From: Ottowia sp.
GTDB taxonomy: Bacteria; Pseudomonadota; Gammaproteobacteria; Burkholderiales; Burkholderiaceae_C
Assembly (NCBI GenBank): GCA_023228705.1
Contig: JALOAS010000025.1
Span: 1 to 33,489 of the forward strand
DNA: 33,489 nucleotides
Reading direction: 5' to 3'
Part shown: positions 24,651-32,630 of the stretch, piece after piece
How the letters are laid out: each line of letters begins with the position of its first letter
Numbering within the stretch: the first letter of the stretch is position 1
The notes under the pieces: generated by a model
Told to the model about the DNA's origin: nothing
What the model saw: only the letters and a program-made list of their open reading frames with translations
Databases searched by the model: none
Position numbers and translations under genes: made by a program

Positions 24651-26468
24651 ATGACATTATTTGATATACCTTATTTGGAGATCTCTGTTGACTCGGGGGC
24701 GCAAAGTATACTACGCGCTCTATCGGCCTCTCCGGTATTGCCATTGTTGCTTGAGGATAACTTAGAGAAAAAAACCAATGATTCTCTCATTTCACAACTA
24801 ACATATGATCATACCAAAATAACTGATCAGAATTTGTTGCGAGGTTCAATCGATATTTTGGCTGTGGAGAAACAATTTCACGATCCGGAGACACATAAAA
24901 ATTTGAGATCGTTTGCCTTGGATGTTGATTTATATGATTGTTTGGAATGTGCCCGTATCGAAGTCATTGGCGCAAACGTACTTCCGGGAGTTGCTTCGAA
25001 TATCTATAAGCTGAGGCTGCATGAATATCGACATGCTATGTCAAATGAACGGAGCAGCGAGGTATTAAACAAAGAGATTCCATTTGAAATTGTCCGAGAA
25101 TGGTTGTTTGAAAAACTAACTTTATCCAAAACTTTTAAAAAATCTCCACATCGATGGAAAACGATCGGCAAATCGAATGATATGGTGATTGATAATCTTT
25201 TTTTGGAACTAAAAAAGAATATTAAAGACCAAAGAAAATTCGGGTCAGTTGGTTTATCATTAATAACCTATCTATCGAATGTATCGCTTAATAGAAGCCT
25301 TAAATCAGAGCGTCGATTGTCGGCTCAGCTGAATAATCGTAACCGACATTCAAGGCGGAACTTAGCGGAACTTCCTTCTGCTAAGGAAGGAAGTGAAAAT
25401 AACAGAGATAATATAGATAATATCTCGGAAGGTTTGGAATGTGCCGAAGGAAATAATCTTAGAGAGACTTTGGGAAGTTGTCTAGAAGATTTTCACGATT
25501 TGAATAGAAAACAAAAACAAGGCATTGTCAAGATTGCTCATAGAAAATCTGATTACTACTTTTATACTAACGAATTTGACGTAGAGGCGGAACCGACGCA
25601 GTTAATAGAACGTAGGCGATTGAAAATGTTCCGCGCAGTATTCGATGACAAGTGTATAAAAGATCGAAGGATATTGAAGCAAATGACTCATATTCTTCGA
25701 AAAAAACTGGAGATAAGAAAGATAAGTTTAAATAGATATAATAGCAGTGGAGATATCTTAAACACTCGAAAATTAAGCGATTTTATTACTAATTCAAAAG
25801 TGGATGAAATTTATCAAAAAAGAGATCAAAGATACGCCCTGAGTACTGCGATTACTATTCTAATTGATAATTCTGGATCAATGAGAGGGAGACCGTTATT
25901 TCTTGCTGCTATGAGTGCCGATTTTTTGGCCGCCACCTTAGAAAGATACGGGATTGCTATAGAATTATTAGGCTTTACTACATGTGAATGGAATGGAGGG
26001 CGTTCGAAAAAAAAATGGAGACAGGAAGGTGAAAGGAGGATGCCAGGGAGATTAAACGATTTATGCCATATTATTTACAAGCCGTACTCGAAGAATTGGT
26101 ATCAGATAAGGGATAATTTGGGAATTATTTTGGACGATGGCTTGCCGAAGGAAAACATAGATGGTGAAGCGCTGTTGTGGGCCTATTCCCGTATTCGAAA
26201 AAGGTCAGAATTACGGCGAGTGTTAATAGTTCTGTCAGATGGATTGCCCTCGGACAACACTTCTCAAAATATTAACAATAGTGACTATTTAGTTCAACAT
26301 TTAAAATATGTTATTAAGTCTATCGAGAGAGATCCAAAAATTGAATTAATAGGAATTGGATTAAAGCATGAGATCGGAGGGCTATATAAAAAAGTGGCGA
26401 AAATCGATAAAGCAGAGAATATCGGTCCAGTTTTGGCTAGAGTTTTGAGTGAAAAAATAATGGTATGA
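24651..26468 (+). CDS. CobT-like VWA protein (cobaltochelatase CobT family)
   Basis: The 605-aa protein is close to CobT length (about 630). The N-terminal CobT domain at residues 60-200 shows the family pattern ...ALDVDLYDCLECARIEVIGA and LPGVASN. A charged linker follows, then the C-terminal VWA domain with MIDAS D406-N-S-G-S410 (ILIDNSGSMRGRPL). GFTTCEWNGG, PGRLNDLCHIIYK, KENIDGEALLWAY and VLSDGLPSDN also follow CobT closely. CobT pairs with CobS as a motor for metal insertion. It probably once followed the CobS-like gene directly, before the IS5 insertion. No Shine-Dalgarno site is visible at ATG 24651. A CoxE-like role in molybdoenzyme maturation is my inference. Confidence 0.9.
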   Translation: MTLFDIPYLEISVDSGAQSILRALSASPVLPLLLEDNLEKKTNDSLISQLTYDHTKITDQNLLRGSIDILAVEKQFHDPETHKNLRSFALDVDLYDCLECARIEVIGANVLPGVASNIYKLRLHEYRHAMSNERSSEVLNKEIPFEIVREWLFEKLTLSKTFKKSPHRWKTIGKSNDMVIDNLFLELKKNIKDQRKFGSVGLSLITYLSNVSLNRSLKSERRLSAQLNNRNRHSRRNLAELPSAKEGSENNRDNIDNISEGLECAEGNNLRETLGSCLEDFHDLNRKQKQGIVKIAHRKSDYYFYTNEFDVEAEPTQLIERRRLKMFRAVFDDKCIKDRRILKQMTHILRKKLEIRKISLNRYNSSGDILNTRKLSDFITNSKVDEIYQKRDQRYALSTAITILIDNSGSMRGRPLFLAAMSADFLAATLERYGIAIELLGFTTCEWNGGRSKKKWRQEGERRMPGRLNDLCHIIYKPYSKNWYQIRDNLGIILDDGLPKENIDGEALLWAYSRIRKRSELRRVLIVLSDGLPSDNTSQNINNSDYLVQHLKYVIKSIERDPKIELIGIGLKHEIGGLYKKVAKIDKAENIGPVLARVLSEKIMV

Positions 26469-26606
26469 ATTGCGAATAAAATCAAGGAAAAATCGCGGAA
26501 AATTCATAATAATTAGATTTGAGGGTGCTAAAAATCTGTAGTGATATGAATTTTGCAATAACGCAAGTTAGTCAAAATTGTTAATTTATTTATACGAGGT
26601 GAAAAA

Positions 26607-27011
26607 ATGAGCGGCGTTGATAGGAACATTACAATTGACGGGTTGTTTGCGTTGGGGTTGAAAACTCGCAAGGAAGTTTTGGGGGCTGAGTATGTGAATA
26701 AATCCTTGCAAAATGGAGATCCGTTTATGGAGGATTTTCAGCGTATTACTACTGAATTTTGTTGGGGATATGGATGGAATAGAAAGGGATTGGATAGAAA
26801 AGTTCGTAGTTTGATTAATCTGAGCATGCTGTGCGCTTTGGGGAAAACCGGTGAGTTGGAGTTGCACGTGAAAGGTGCGATTAGAAACGGATGCACTATT
26901 GACGAGATAAAAGAAGTGTTAATTCAGGCAACAATTTATTGCGGAATCCCGGCTGGATTAAATGCATTTAAGGCCGCTAAAAAAGCATTAGGGGAAATTG
27001 ATGAGAATTGA
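26607..27011 (+). CDS. Carboxymuconolactone decarboxylase family protein
   Basis: The 134-aa protein has the all-helical CMD fold seen in PcaC: TTEFCWGYGWNRKGLDRKVR (residues 48-67), NLSMLCALGKTGELELHVKG with H87, NGCTIDEIKEVLIQATIYCG, and IPAGLNAFKAAKKAL. It lacks the CxxC pair of the AhpD peroxidase branch, which favours a decarboxylase or lactone-handling role. GAGGTG at 26596-26601 precedes the ATG. It is AT-rich like the CobS/CobT-like genes and 138 bases after the latter. It may act downstream of the hydroxylase in degrading a ring compound (inference). Confidence 0.88.
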   Translation: MSGVDRNITIDGLFALGLKTRKEVLGAEYVNKSLQNGDPFMEDFQRITTEFCWGYGWNRKGLDRKVRSLINLSMLCALGKTGELELHVKGAIRNGCTIDEIKEVLIQATIYCGIPAGLNAFKAAKKALGEIDEN

Positions 27012-27330
27012 GAGTGGATGTGATCTAAATAGAGATGAATTTGTCTGTTAGTTAGCGGGAATTGGCGAATGAAAAAATTATCACTGCACTTCAAATACCT
27101 TCATATCTTTTAATAGGTAGTGAGCATAGAGGTGGGAATGCGGTACCCAGTGACGAAGTTTGAGTATGAATGGATGTGCTGCAGGGCCTGTTACCAAGCA
27201 ACGCGGTCCGCTGCAGTTGCTGAAGCGGTAGTTTGGAAAGAGCCCGAAGATCTGGGTATAAGCTGATTCCGTAAGCTTGTCCGAACCTTAGACAGATTAG
27301 AAGTAGAGCCCTTTCCACACGAAACGGCGT
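27012..27330. other. Gene-free right-hand edge of the accessory cluster
   Basis: Composition changes here from AT-rich to GC-rich over about 300 bases. I find no intact gene, no tRNA and no integrase site. All reading frames are interrupted. It is best read as scrambled junction DNA between the cluster and the truncated permease gene. Confidence 0.5.
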
Positions 27331-27573
27331 GGAGCCGCTGTTTTCCTGCTTTGCATGTGCAATGCAACGGGTCACTTGCTCATTATTTCGGCGTTTCAAA
27401 GAATCCGGGCCTCCACCCTGGCGCCGCTGAATTACCTGCAGCTGGTCCTGGCGGTTGCCTTCAGCGTGCTGTTCTTCGCCGCGATTCCAGATCGTGTGAC
27501 ATCCGTCGGCATGGTGCTGATTACCCTGTCCGGCATCGCGGTTGCCATGGCGGCTGTGCAGCGGCACGGTTGA
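27331..27573 (+). pseudogene. EamA/DMT-family permease, C-terminal remnant
   Basis: The readable part begins GAAVFLLCMCNATGHLLIIS and goes on through AFQRIRASTLAPLNYLQLVL to RVTSVGMVLITLSGIAVAMA. This is the last two to three membrane helices of a ten-helix EamA drug/metabolite transporter (GHLLII.AF..A.ASTLAPLNYLQL is typical). The first two thirds are absent and a stop lies in frame at 27304. The gene was cut by the event that brought in the AT-rich cluster or by a later deletion. Confidence 0.75.
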
Positions 27574-27717
27574 ATGGCCCCTTCATGGCGGAAAATGTGC
27601 CGGCCAGTGCCCGCCGAATGACAGCGCGCCGACGGAAATCTCCATCGCTTGCGAAACAGTTCGGGTTCATGCGACCATAGGCGCGTTCGTCGCAGACGCA
27701 ACACAGGAGGCGTATCC

Positions 27718-29631
27718 ATGTACAAGCAGACCATTCGTTTCAGCACCATGGCGTTTTGCACGGCCGGCTTGCTCGTCTGCCTGCTGCTTTTGGCCCGGGG
27801 GGGCGGCGTCTGGCTGGCCTTGCTGACCCTGCTGTTTGGCCTGCTCGTCCTGCTGGGCGTCTACGACCTGCTGCAGATACGGCACACCATACTGCGCAAC
27901 TACCCCATACTCGGCCACCTGCGCTACATCCTTGAATTCATCCGCCCCGAGATCCGCCAGTACTTCGTGGAGGGCGACCAGGAGGCCGAGCCCTTCTCGC
28001 GCAAGCAGCGCGCCGTGGTCTACCAGCGCGCCAAGGGCGTGGCCGACGTGCGCCCCTTTGGCACGCAGCTGAATGTGAGCGCCAGGGGCTACGAGTGGAT
28101 CAATCACTCCATGCACACCACGCAGATCGCGTCGCACGACTTCCGGCTCTGGATAGGCGGCCGTCCCGGCGCGCCCAATGCGGGCGTCTCGGCTTGCACC
28201 AGGCCGTACAACGCCAGCATCTTCAACATCTCGGCCATGAGCTTTGGTGCGCTGTCGGCCAACGCCATCATGGCCATGAACTGGGGCGCCCAGATCGGCA
28301 GCTTTGCGCAGGATACCGGCGAGGGCGGCATCAGCCGCTACCACCGCAGGCACGGGGGCGACCTGATCTGGGAGATAGGCTCGGGTTACTTCGGCTGCCG
28401 CAAGGACGACGGCAGCTTCAACCCCGAGCGCTTTGCCCAGCAGGCGGCGGACCCGCAGGTCAAGATGATAGAGATCAAGATCAGCCAGGGTGCCAAGCCG
28501 GGCCACGGCGGGATCCTGCCTGCCGCCAAGGTCACGGCTGAAATCGCTGCCACGCGGCACGTGCCGGTGGGTGTTGACTGTGTCTCGCCCTCGTCGCACA
28601 GCGCCTTTTCCACGCCGCTGGAGCTCATGCAATTCATCGCCCGGCTGCGCGAGCTCTCGGGCGGCAAACCGGTGGGCTTCAAGCTGTGCATTGGCCACTT
28701 GTGGGAGTGGTTTGCCATCGTCAAGGCCATGCTCCAGACCGACATCACGCCGGATTTCATCGTCGTCGACGGTGCCGAAGGCGGCACGGGGGCGGCGCCG
28801 GTGGAACTCACCGACCACGTCGGTGCGCCGGTGCAGGAGTCGCTGCGCCTTGTCAACAACACGCTGGTGGGCGTGGGTCTGCGTGAGCGTGTCAAGATTG
28901 GCGCGGCGGGCAAGATCATCACCGCTTTTGACATGGCCCGCATGTTTGCGCTGGGCGCCGACTGGGTCAACGCCGGGCGTGGCTACATGATGTCGGTGGG
29001 TTGCGTCCAGGCCCAGATTTGCCACACCGGCCTGTGCCCCACCGGCGTGACCACGCAGGACCCGGTGCGCCAGCGCGCGCTGGTGGTGACCGACAAGGCG
29101 CCGCGCGTGGCGCAATACCACGCCAACACGCTGCATGCGCTCAAGGAGTTGCTGCAGGCGGCCGGGCTCACGCATCCGGACGAGCTCACGCCATTTCACA
29201 TCGTGCGGCGCATCGGCGACGACCGCATCCGGCTGCTGTCGGCGATCTTTCCCAGCGTGCCCGCGCGCGGCATCGTGGACGATCTGGATCACCAGCAAAA
29301 CGTCTACAGGCTCTACTGGCCGCTGGCCGATGCCGCGAGCTTTGCCCCCGCCATGGCGATGGCGGGTGAGGCGCCGCAGCAGATCGATGCCAACCTGCCG
29401 CAGCGCGCGGGCGCGCTGCGCTCGCCTGCCGCGATTGCGCGCGAACTGGGGCACCCGGCCCACGTGCGCCCGGCGCCGATCAGCGACGTCGTGCCCGGCA
29501 GCGCGCTGCAGTCGGCGCCGACCTCGCCCACGCAGGTGCCCGAGACCTGGGGCGGCAGTGACGACAGTGCGGACGACGCGCCGCAAGCCAGGGCAGGCCA
29601 GGCCACCGAGATCACCTTTTCCGACGATTGA
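27718..29631 (+). CDS. FMN-binding glutamate synthase family protein, membrane-tethered
   Basis: The 637-aa product begins with one or two transmembrane segments (AFCTAGLLVCLLLL, LALLTLLFGLLVLLGVY). It continues with the glutamate synthase central/FMN barrel: ISAMSFGALSANAIMAMN, ISQGAKPGHGGILPAAKV, VVDGAEGGTGAAPVELTDH and GADWVNAGRGYMM. C429, C435 and C440 (CVQAQICHTGLCPTGV) match the [3Fe-4S] cluster spacing. The amidotransferase domain of true GltB is missing, as in other stand-alone members whose substrate is often unknown. The ATG follows AGGAGG at 27705-27710. An upstream in-frame extension to 27649 is unlikely. A second transporter operon begins about 100 bases downstream. Confidence 0.9.
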   Translation: MYKQTIRFSTMAFCTAGLLVCLLLLARGGGVWLALLTLLFGLLVLLGVYDLLQIRHTILRNYPILGHLRYILEFIRPEIRQYFVEGDQEAEPFSRKQRAVVYQRAKGVADVRPFGTQLNVSARGYEWINHSMHTTQIASHDFRLWIGGRPGAPNAGVSACTRPYNASIFNISAMSFGALSANAIMAMNWGAQIGSFAQDTGEGGISRYHRRHGGDLIWEIGSGYFGCRKDDGSFNPERFAQQAADPQVKMIEIKISQGAKPGHGGILPAAKVTAEIAATRHVPVGVDCVSPSSHSAFSTPLELMQFIARLRELSGGKPVGFKLCIGHLWEWFAIVKAMLQTDITPDFIVVDGAEGGTGAAPVELTDHVGAPVQESLRLVNNTLVGVGLRERVKIGAAGKIITAFDMARMFALGADWVNAGRGYMMSVGCVQAQICHTGLCPTGVTTQDPVRQRALVVTDKAPRVAQYHANTLHALKELLQAAGLTHPDELTPFHIVRRIGDDRIRLLSAIFPSVPARGIVDDLDHQQNVYRLYWPLADAASFAPAMAMAGEAPQQIDANLPQRAGALRSPAAIARELGHPAHVRPAPISDVVPGSALQSAPTSPTQVPETWGGSDDSADDAPQARAGQATEITFSDD

Positions 29632-29732
29632 GGGCGCTGGATCCGCCGCAGCATAGGTGGAAACCCTGATGCGACCTCACCACTGCGTTCGGCATAATGG
29701 CCGCCAGCCTACCCATTGGATTGTCTGCACCC

Positions 29733-30509
29733 ATGAATTCGGACCCCATCCTGGAGACGCGCGGCCTGGTCAAGGATTTCAAGGGCTTTGTCGCCGTCGA
29801 CGACGTCAACCTGAGCGTCCGCCGTGGCAGCATCCATGCGCTGATTGGTCCCAACGGCGCCGGCAAGACCACCTGCTTCAACCTGCTGACCAAGTTCCTG
29901 GAGCCCAGCAGCGGCCAGATCTGGTTTGAAGGCGTTGACATCACGAAGGAAAAGCCGGCGCAGGTCGCGCGCCGCGGCATGGTGCGCTCGTTCCAGATCT
30001 CGTCGACCTTTCCCAACATGAGCGTGCTCGAGAACGTGCGCGTGGCGCTGCAGCCCACGCTGGGCACGGCGTACAACTTCTGGCGTTCCTCGCGCACGCT
30101 GAGCCAGCTGGACGCACGCTGCATGGAACTGCTGGACGAGGTGGGCCTGGCGTCTTTCTCGCACCTGACCGCCGCCGAGCTGCCTTATGGCCGCAAGCGC
30201 GCACTGGAGATTGCCACCACGCTGGCCATGGACCCCAAGCTCATGCTGCTGGACGAGCCCACCCAGGGCATGAGCCACGAGGACGTGGACATCGTCACCG
30301 ATCTCATCAGGAAGGTGGCCGCAAACCGCACCGTGCTCATGGTCGAGCACAACATGGCCGTGGTCGGCAAGATTGCCGACATCATCACCGTGCTGCAATT
30401 TGGCTCGGTGATTGCCGAAGGACCCTACGCCGAGGTGTCACGCAATCCGCAGGTGCTGGAAGCGTACATGGGCAGCGCAGACGTTGAACTGGAAGGCATC
30501 CATGGCTGA
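29733..30509 (+). CDS. HAAT-family ABC transporter ATP-binding protein (LivG type), second system
   Basis: This 258-aa ATPase has Walker A GPNGAGKTT, the LivG-type signature LPYGRKRALEIATTL, Walker B LMLLDEPTQGMSHED and the H-loop MVEHNM. I use ATG 29733 (MNSDPILETRGLVK) since the ABC domain begins there. GC-rich, host-like codon use. It overlaps the LivF gene by 8 bases and opens the second branched-chain-type transporter operon. Confidence 0.93.
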   Translation: MNSDPILETRGLVKDFKGFVAVDDVNLSVRRGSIHALIGPNGAGKTTCFNLLTKFLEPSSGQIWFEGVDITKEKPAQVARRGMVRSFQISSTFPNMSVLENVRVALQPTLGTAYNFWRSSRTLSQLDARCMELLDEVGLASFSHLTAAELPYGRKRALEIATTLAMDPKLMLLDEPTQGMSHEDVDIVTDLIRKVAANRTVLMVEHNMAVVGKIADIITVLQFGSVIAEGPYAEVSRNPQVLEAYMGSADVELEGIHG

Positions 30510-31248
30510 AGCACAGGCCCTGCAATCCGGGCACCCCCCGGATACCGGCACGCCTGCGCTGGTGTTCGAGGACGTCAACGCCTGGTACGGCGAATCACAC
30601 ATCCTCCATGGCGTGAACCTGCACGTGCAGCCCGGCGAGGTGGTGTCGCTGCTGGGACGCAACGGCGCCGGGCGCACCACCACGCTGCGCGCGCTCATGG
30701 GCCTCGTGGGCAAGCGTACCGGAAGCATCCGGGTCAACGGCGTGGACACGATCCGCATGGCGCCGCACCGCATTGCGCGCCTGGGGCTGGGCTACTGCCC
30801 GGAGGAGCGCGGCATCCTCACCTCGCTCAGTTGCGAGGAGAACCTGATGTTGCCCCCCGCGGTGGGCGAAGGCGGCATGGGCATCGCCGAGATCTACGAG
30901 ATGTTCCCCAACCTGCAGACGCGATGGCGCAGCCCGGGCGGGCGACTCTCCGGCGGCGAGCAGCAGATGCTGGCGGTGGCGCGCATCCTGCGCACCGGCG
31001 CGCGCATCCTGCTGCTGGACGAAATCTCGGAGGGCCTGGCGCCCGTGATCGTGCAGGCGCTGGCGCGCATGATCGTGCAGCTGCGCAAGCGGGGTTTCAC
31101 GGTGCTCATGGTCGAGCAGAACTTCCGCTTTGCCGCACCGCTGGCCGACCGCTTCTACATCATGGAGCGCGGCCAGATCAAGCAGGAATTCACGGCGGCC
31201 GAATTGCAGGCCAACATGGATACGCTCAGCCAGTACCTGGGCGTCTGA
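30502..31248 (+). CDS. HAAT-family ABC transporter ATP-binding protein (LivF type) with Walker A Lys-to-Arg
   Basis: This 248-aa LivF protein has YCPEERGILTSLSCEENL, signature LSGGEQQMLAVARIL and the H-loop MVEQNF. Its Walker A reads GRNGAGRTT, with arginine at position 58 where lysine normally contacts the ATP phosphates, and Walker B is followed by ISEG rather than PSEG. The LivF of the first transporter in this window has the normal lysine. The gene is otherwise intact and in a normal operon, so it may be a natural variant of a subfamily rather than a dead copy. Confidence 0.92.
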   Translation: MAEAQALQSGHPPDTGTPALVFEDVNAWYGESHILHGVNLHVQPGEVVSLLGRNGAGRTTTLRALMGLVGKRTGSIRVNGVDTIRMAPHRIARLGLGYCPEERGILTSLSCEENLMLPPAVGEGGMGIAEIYEMFPNLQTRWRSPGGRLSGGEQQMLAVARILRTGARILLLDEISEGLAPVIVQALARMIVQLRKRGFTVLMVEQNFRFAAPLADRFYIMERGQIKQEFTAAELQANMDTLSQYLGV

Positions 31249-31278
31249 CACAACCACAAATTTCTCAAGGAGGCACAG

Positions 31279-32508
31279 ATGAAACAAAAACTGCTCTGCT
31301 CGCTCATTGCCGGTCTGGGACTGGCGCTGGGCGCGGGCGCCCAGGCGGAAATCAGCAACGGTGTCGTCAAGGTAGGCGTCTTGTCCGACATGTCCGGACC
31401 CTACGCCGACCTGTCCGGGCCCGGCTCGGTTGTTGCGGCCAAGATGGCGGTCGAGGACTATCTGAAAAACACCGGATCCAGTCTCAAGATCGAAGTGGTC
31501 TCGGCCGATCACCAGAACAAGCCCGACGTCGGCTCCAGCATCACGCGCAAGTGGATAGACTCCGATGGCGTCGACATGATCCTGGACGTCCCGACTTCCT
31601 CGGTCATGTTTGCCGTGGCCGATGTGGTCAAGGAAAAGAACAAGGTGTTTGTCGACTCGACCGGCGGCTCGTCGGACATGACCGGCAAGGCCTGCAACGC
31701 CAACACCGTGCACTGGACGTATGACACCTGGATGCTGGCGCACGGCACCGGATCGGCCGTGGTCAAGCAGGGTGGCGACAGCTGGTTCTTCCTCACCGCC
31801 GACTATGCCTTCGGTCACGCCCTGGAGAAAGACACCGCCGACGTCGTCAAGGCCGCCGGCGGCAAGGTGCTGGGCAGCGTCAACGTGCCGCTGGGCACCC
31901 AGGACTTCTCGTCCTTTTTGTTGCAGGCACAAGCGTCAAAGGCCAAGATCATCGGCCTGGCCAACGCCGGTACCGACACCATCAATTCGATCAAGCAGGC
32001 CGCCGAGTTCGGCATCGTTGCCGGTGGCCAGAAGATGGCCGGCCTGCTGGTGTTCATCAGCGACATCCATGGCCTGGGCCTGCAAACGGCGCAGGGGCTG
32101 CAGCTCACGGAAACCTTCTACTGGGACATGAACGATGACACCCGCGCCTGGTCCAGGCGCTTTGGCGAGCTGCACGGCGGCAAGATGCCGACCATGGTGC
32201 AGGCCGGGGTCTATGCGGGCCTGTTGCACTACCTGAAGGCGGTCGATGCGTTGCAGGACGACAGCGACGGCGTCAAGGTGGTGGCCGAGATGAAGAAAAT
32301 GCCAACCGACGACCCGCTCTTTGGCAAGGGCAAGATCCGTATTGACGGGCGCAAGATTCACCCGGCCTACCTGTTCGAGGTGAAAGCGCCCAGCGAGTCC
32401 AAGGCTCCCTGGGACTACTACAAGCTGCTGCAGACCATCCCGGCCGACCAGGCGTTCCGGCCGCTGGATGAAGGCGGCTGCTACCTGGCAGACGAGCAAA
32501 AATCGTAA
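31279..32508 (+). CDS. HAAT-family ABC transporter substrate-binding protein, second system
   Basis: The 409-aa periplasmic binding protein has a Sec signal peptide (MKQKLLCSLIAGLGLALGAG, cleavage near AQA-EI) and the Peripla_BP_6 domain from VKVGVLSDMSGPYADLSGPG. Other landmarks are VSADHQNKPDVGSSI, FFLTADYAFGHALEKDT and FGKGKIRIDGRKIHP. AAGGAGG at 31267-31273 gives a strong start at ATG 31279. It sits between LivF and LivH of the same operon. The ligand is unknown; proteins of this type in betaproteobacteria often bind aromatic acids or amides as well as amino acids. Confidence 0.92.
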   Translation: MKQKLLCSLIAGLGLALGAGAQAEISNGVVKVGVLSDMSGPYADLSGPGSVVAAKMAVEDYLKNTGSSLKIEVVSADHQNKPDVGSSITRKWIDSDGVDMILDVPTSSVMFAVADVVKEKNKVFVDSTGGSSDMTGKACNANTVHWTYDTWMLAHGTGSAVVKQGGDSWFFLTADYAFGHALEKDTADVVKAAGGKVLGSVNVPLGTQDFSSFLLQAQASKAKIIGLANAGTDTINSIKQAAEFGIVAGGQKMAGLLVFISDIHGLGLQTAQGLQLTETFYWDMNDDTRAWSRRFGELHGGKMPTMVQAGVYAGLLHYLKAVDALQDDSDGVKVVAEMKKMPTDDPLFGKGKIRIDGRKIHPAYLFEVKAPSESKAPWDYYKLLQTIPADQAFRPLDEGGCYLADEQKS

Positions 32509-32630
32509 ATCGGCATGGCCACAGCCGGTGGTTGTGGCACGGTTCGGCATGCGCGCGGGCTCGGGCGAGCTTCGGGCGCATGCTGTCGTGGCTGTTGATG
32601 CGGCAGGAAACATTGCACGGGACATAGAAC

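Noticed and set aside
22601..26468. Annotation as a cobalamin biosynthesis locus
   Set aside because: Only CobS- and CobT-like genes are present; no CobN or other corrin gene is in the window and the neighbours are molybdoenzyme genes.
27667..29586. Minus-strand open frame of over 600 codons opposite the glutamate synthase-like gene
   Set aside because: Same artefact: low-complexity composition, no start context, and the plus strand has clear FMN and Fe-S motifs.
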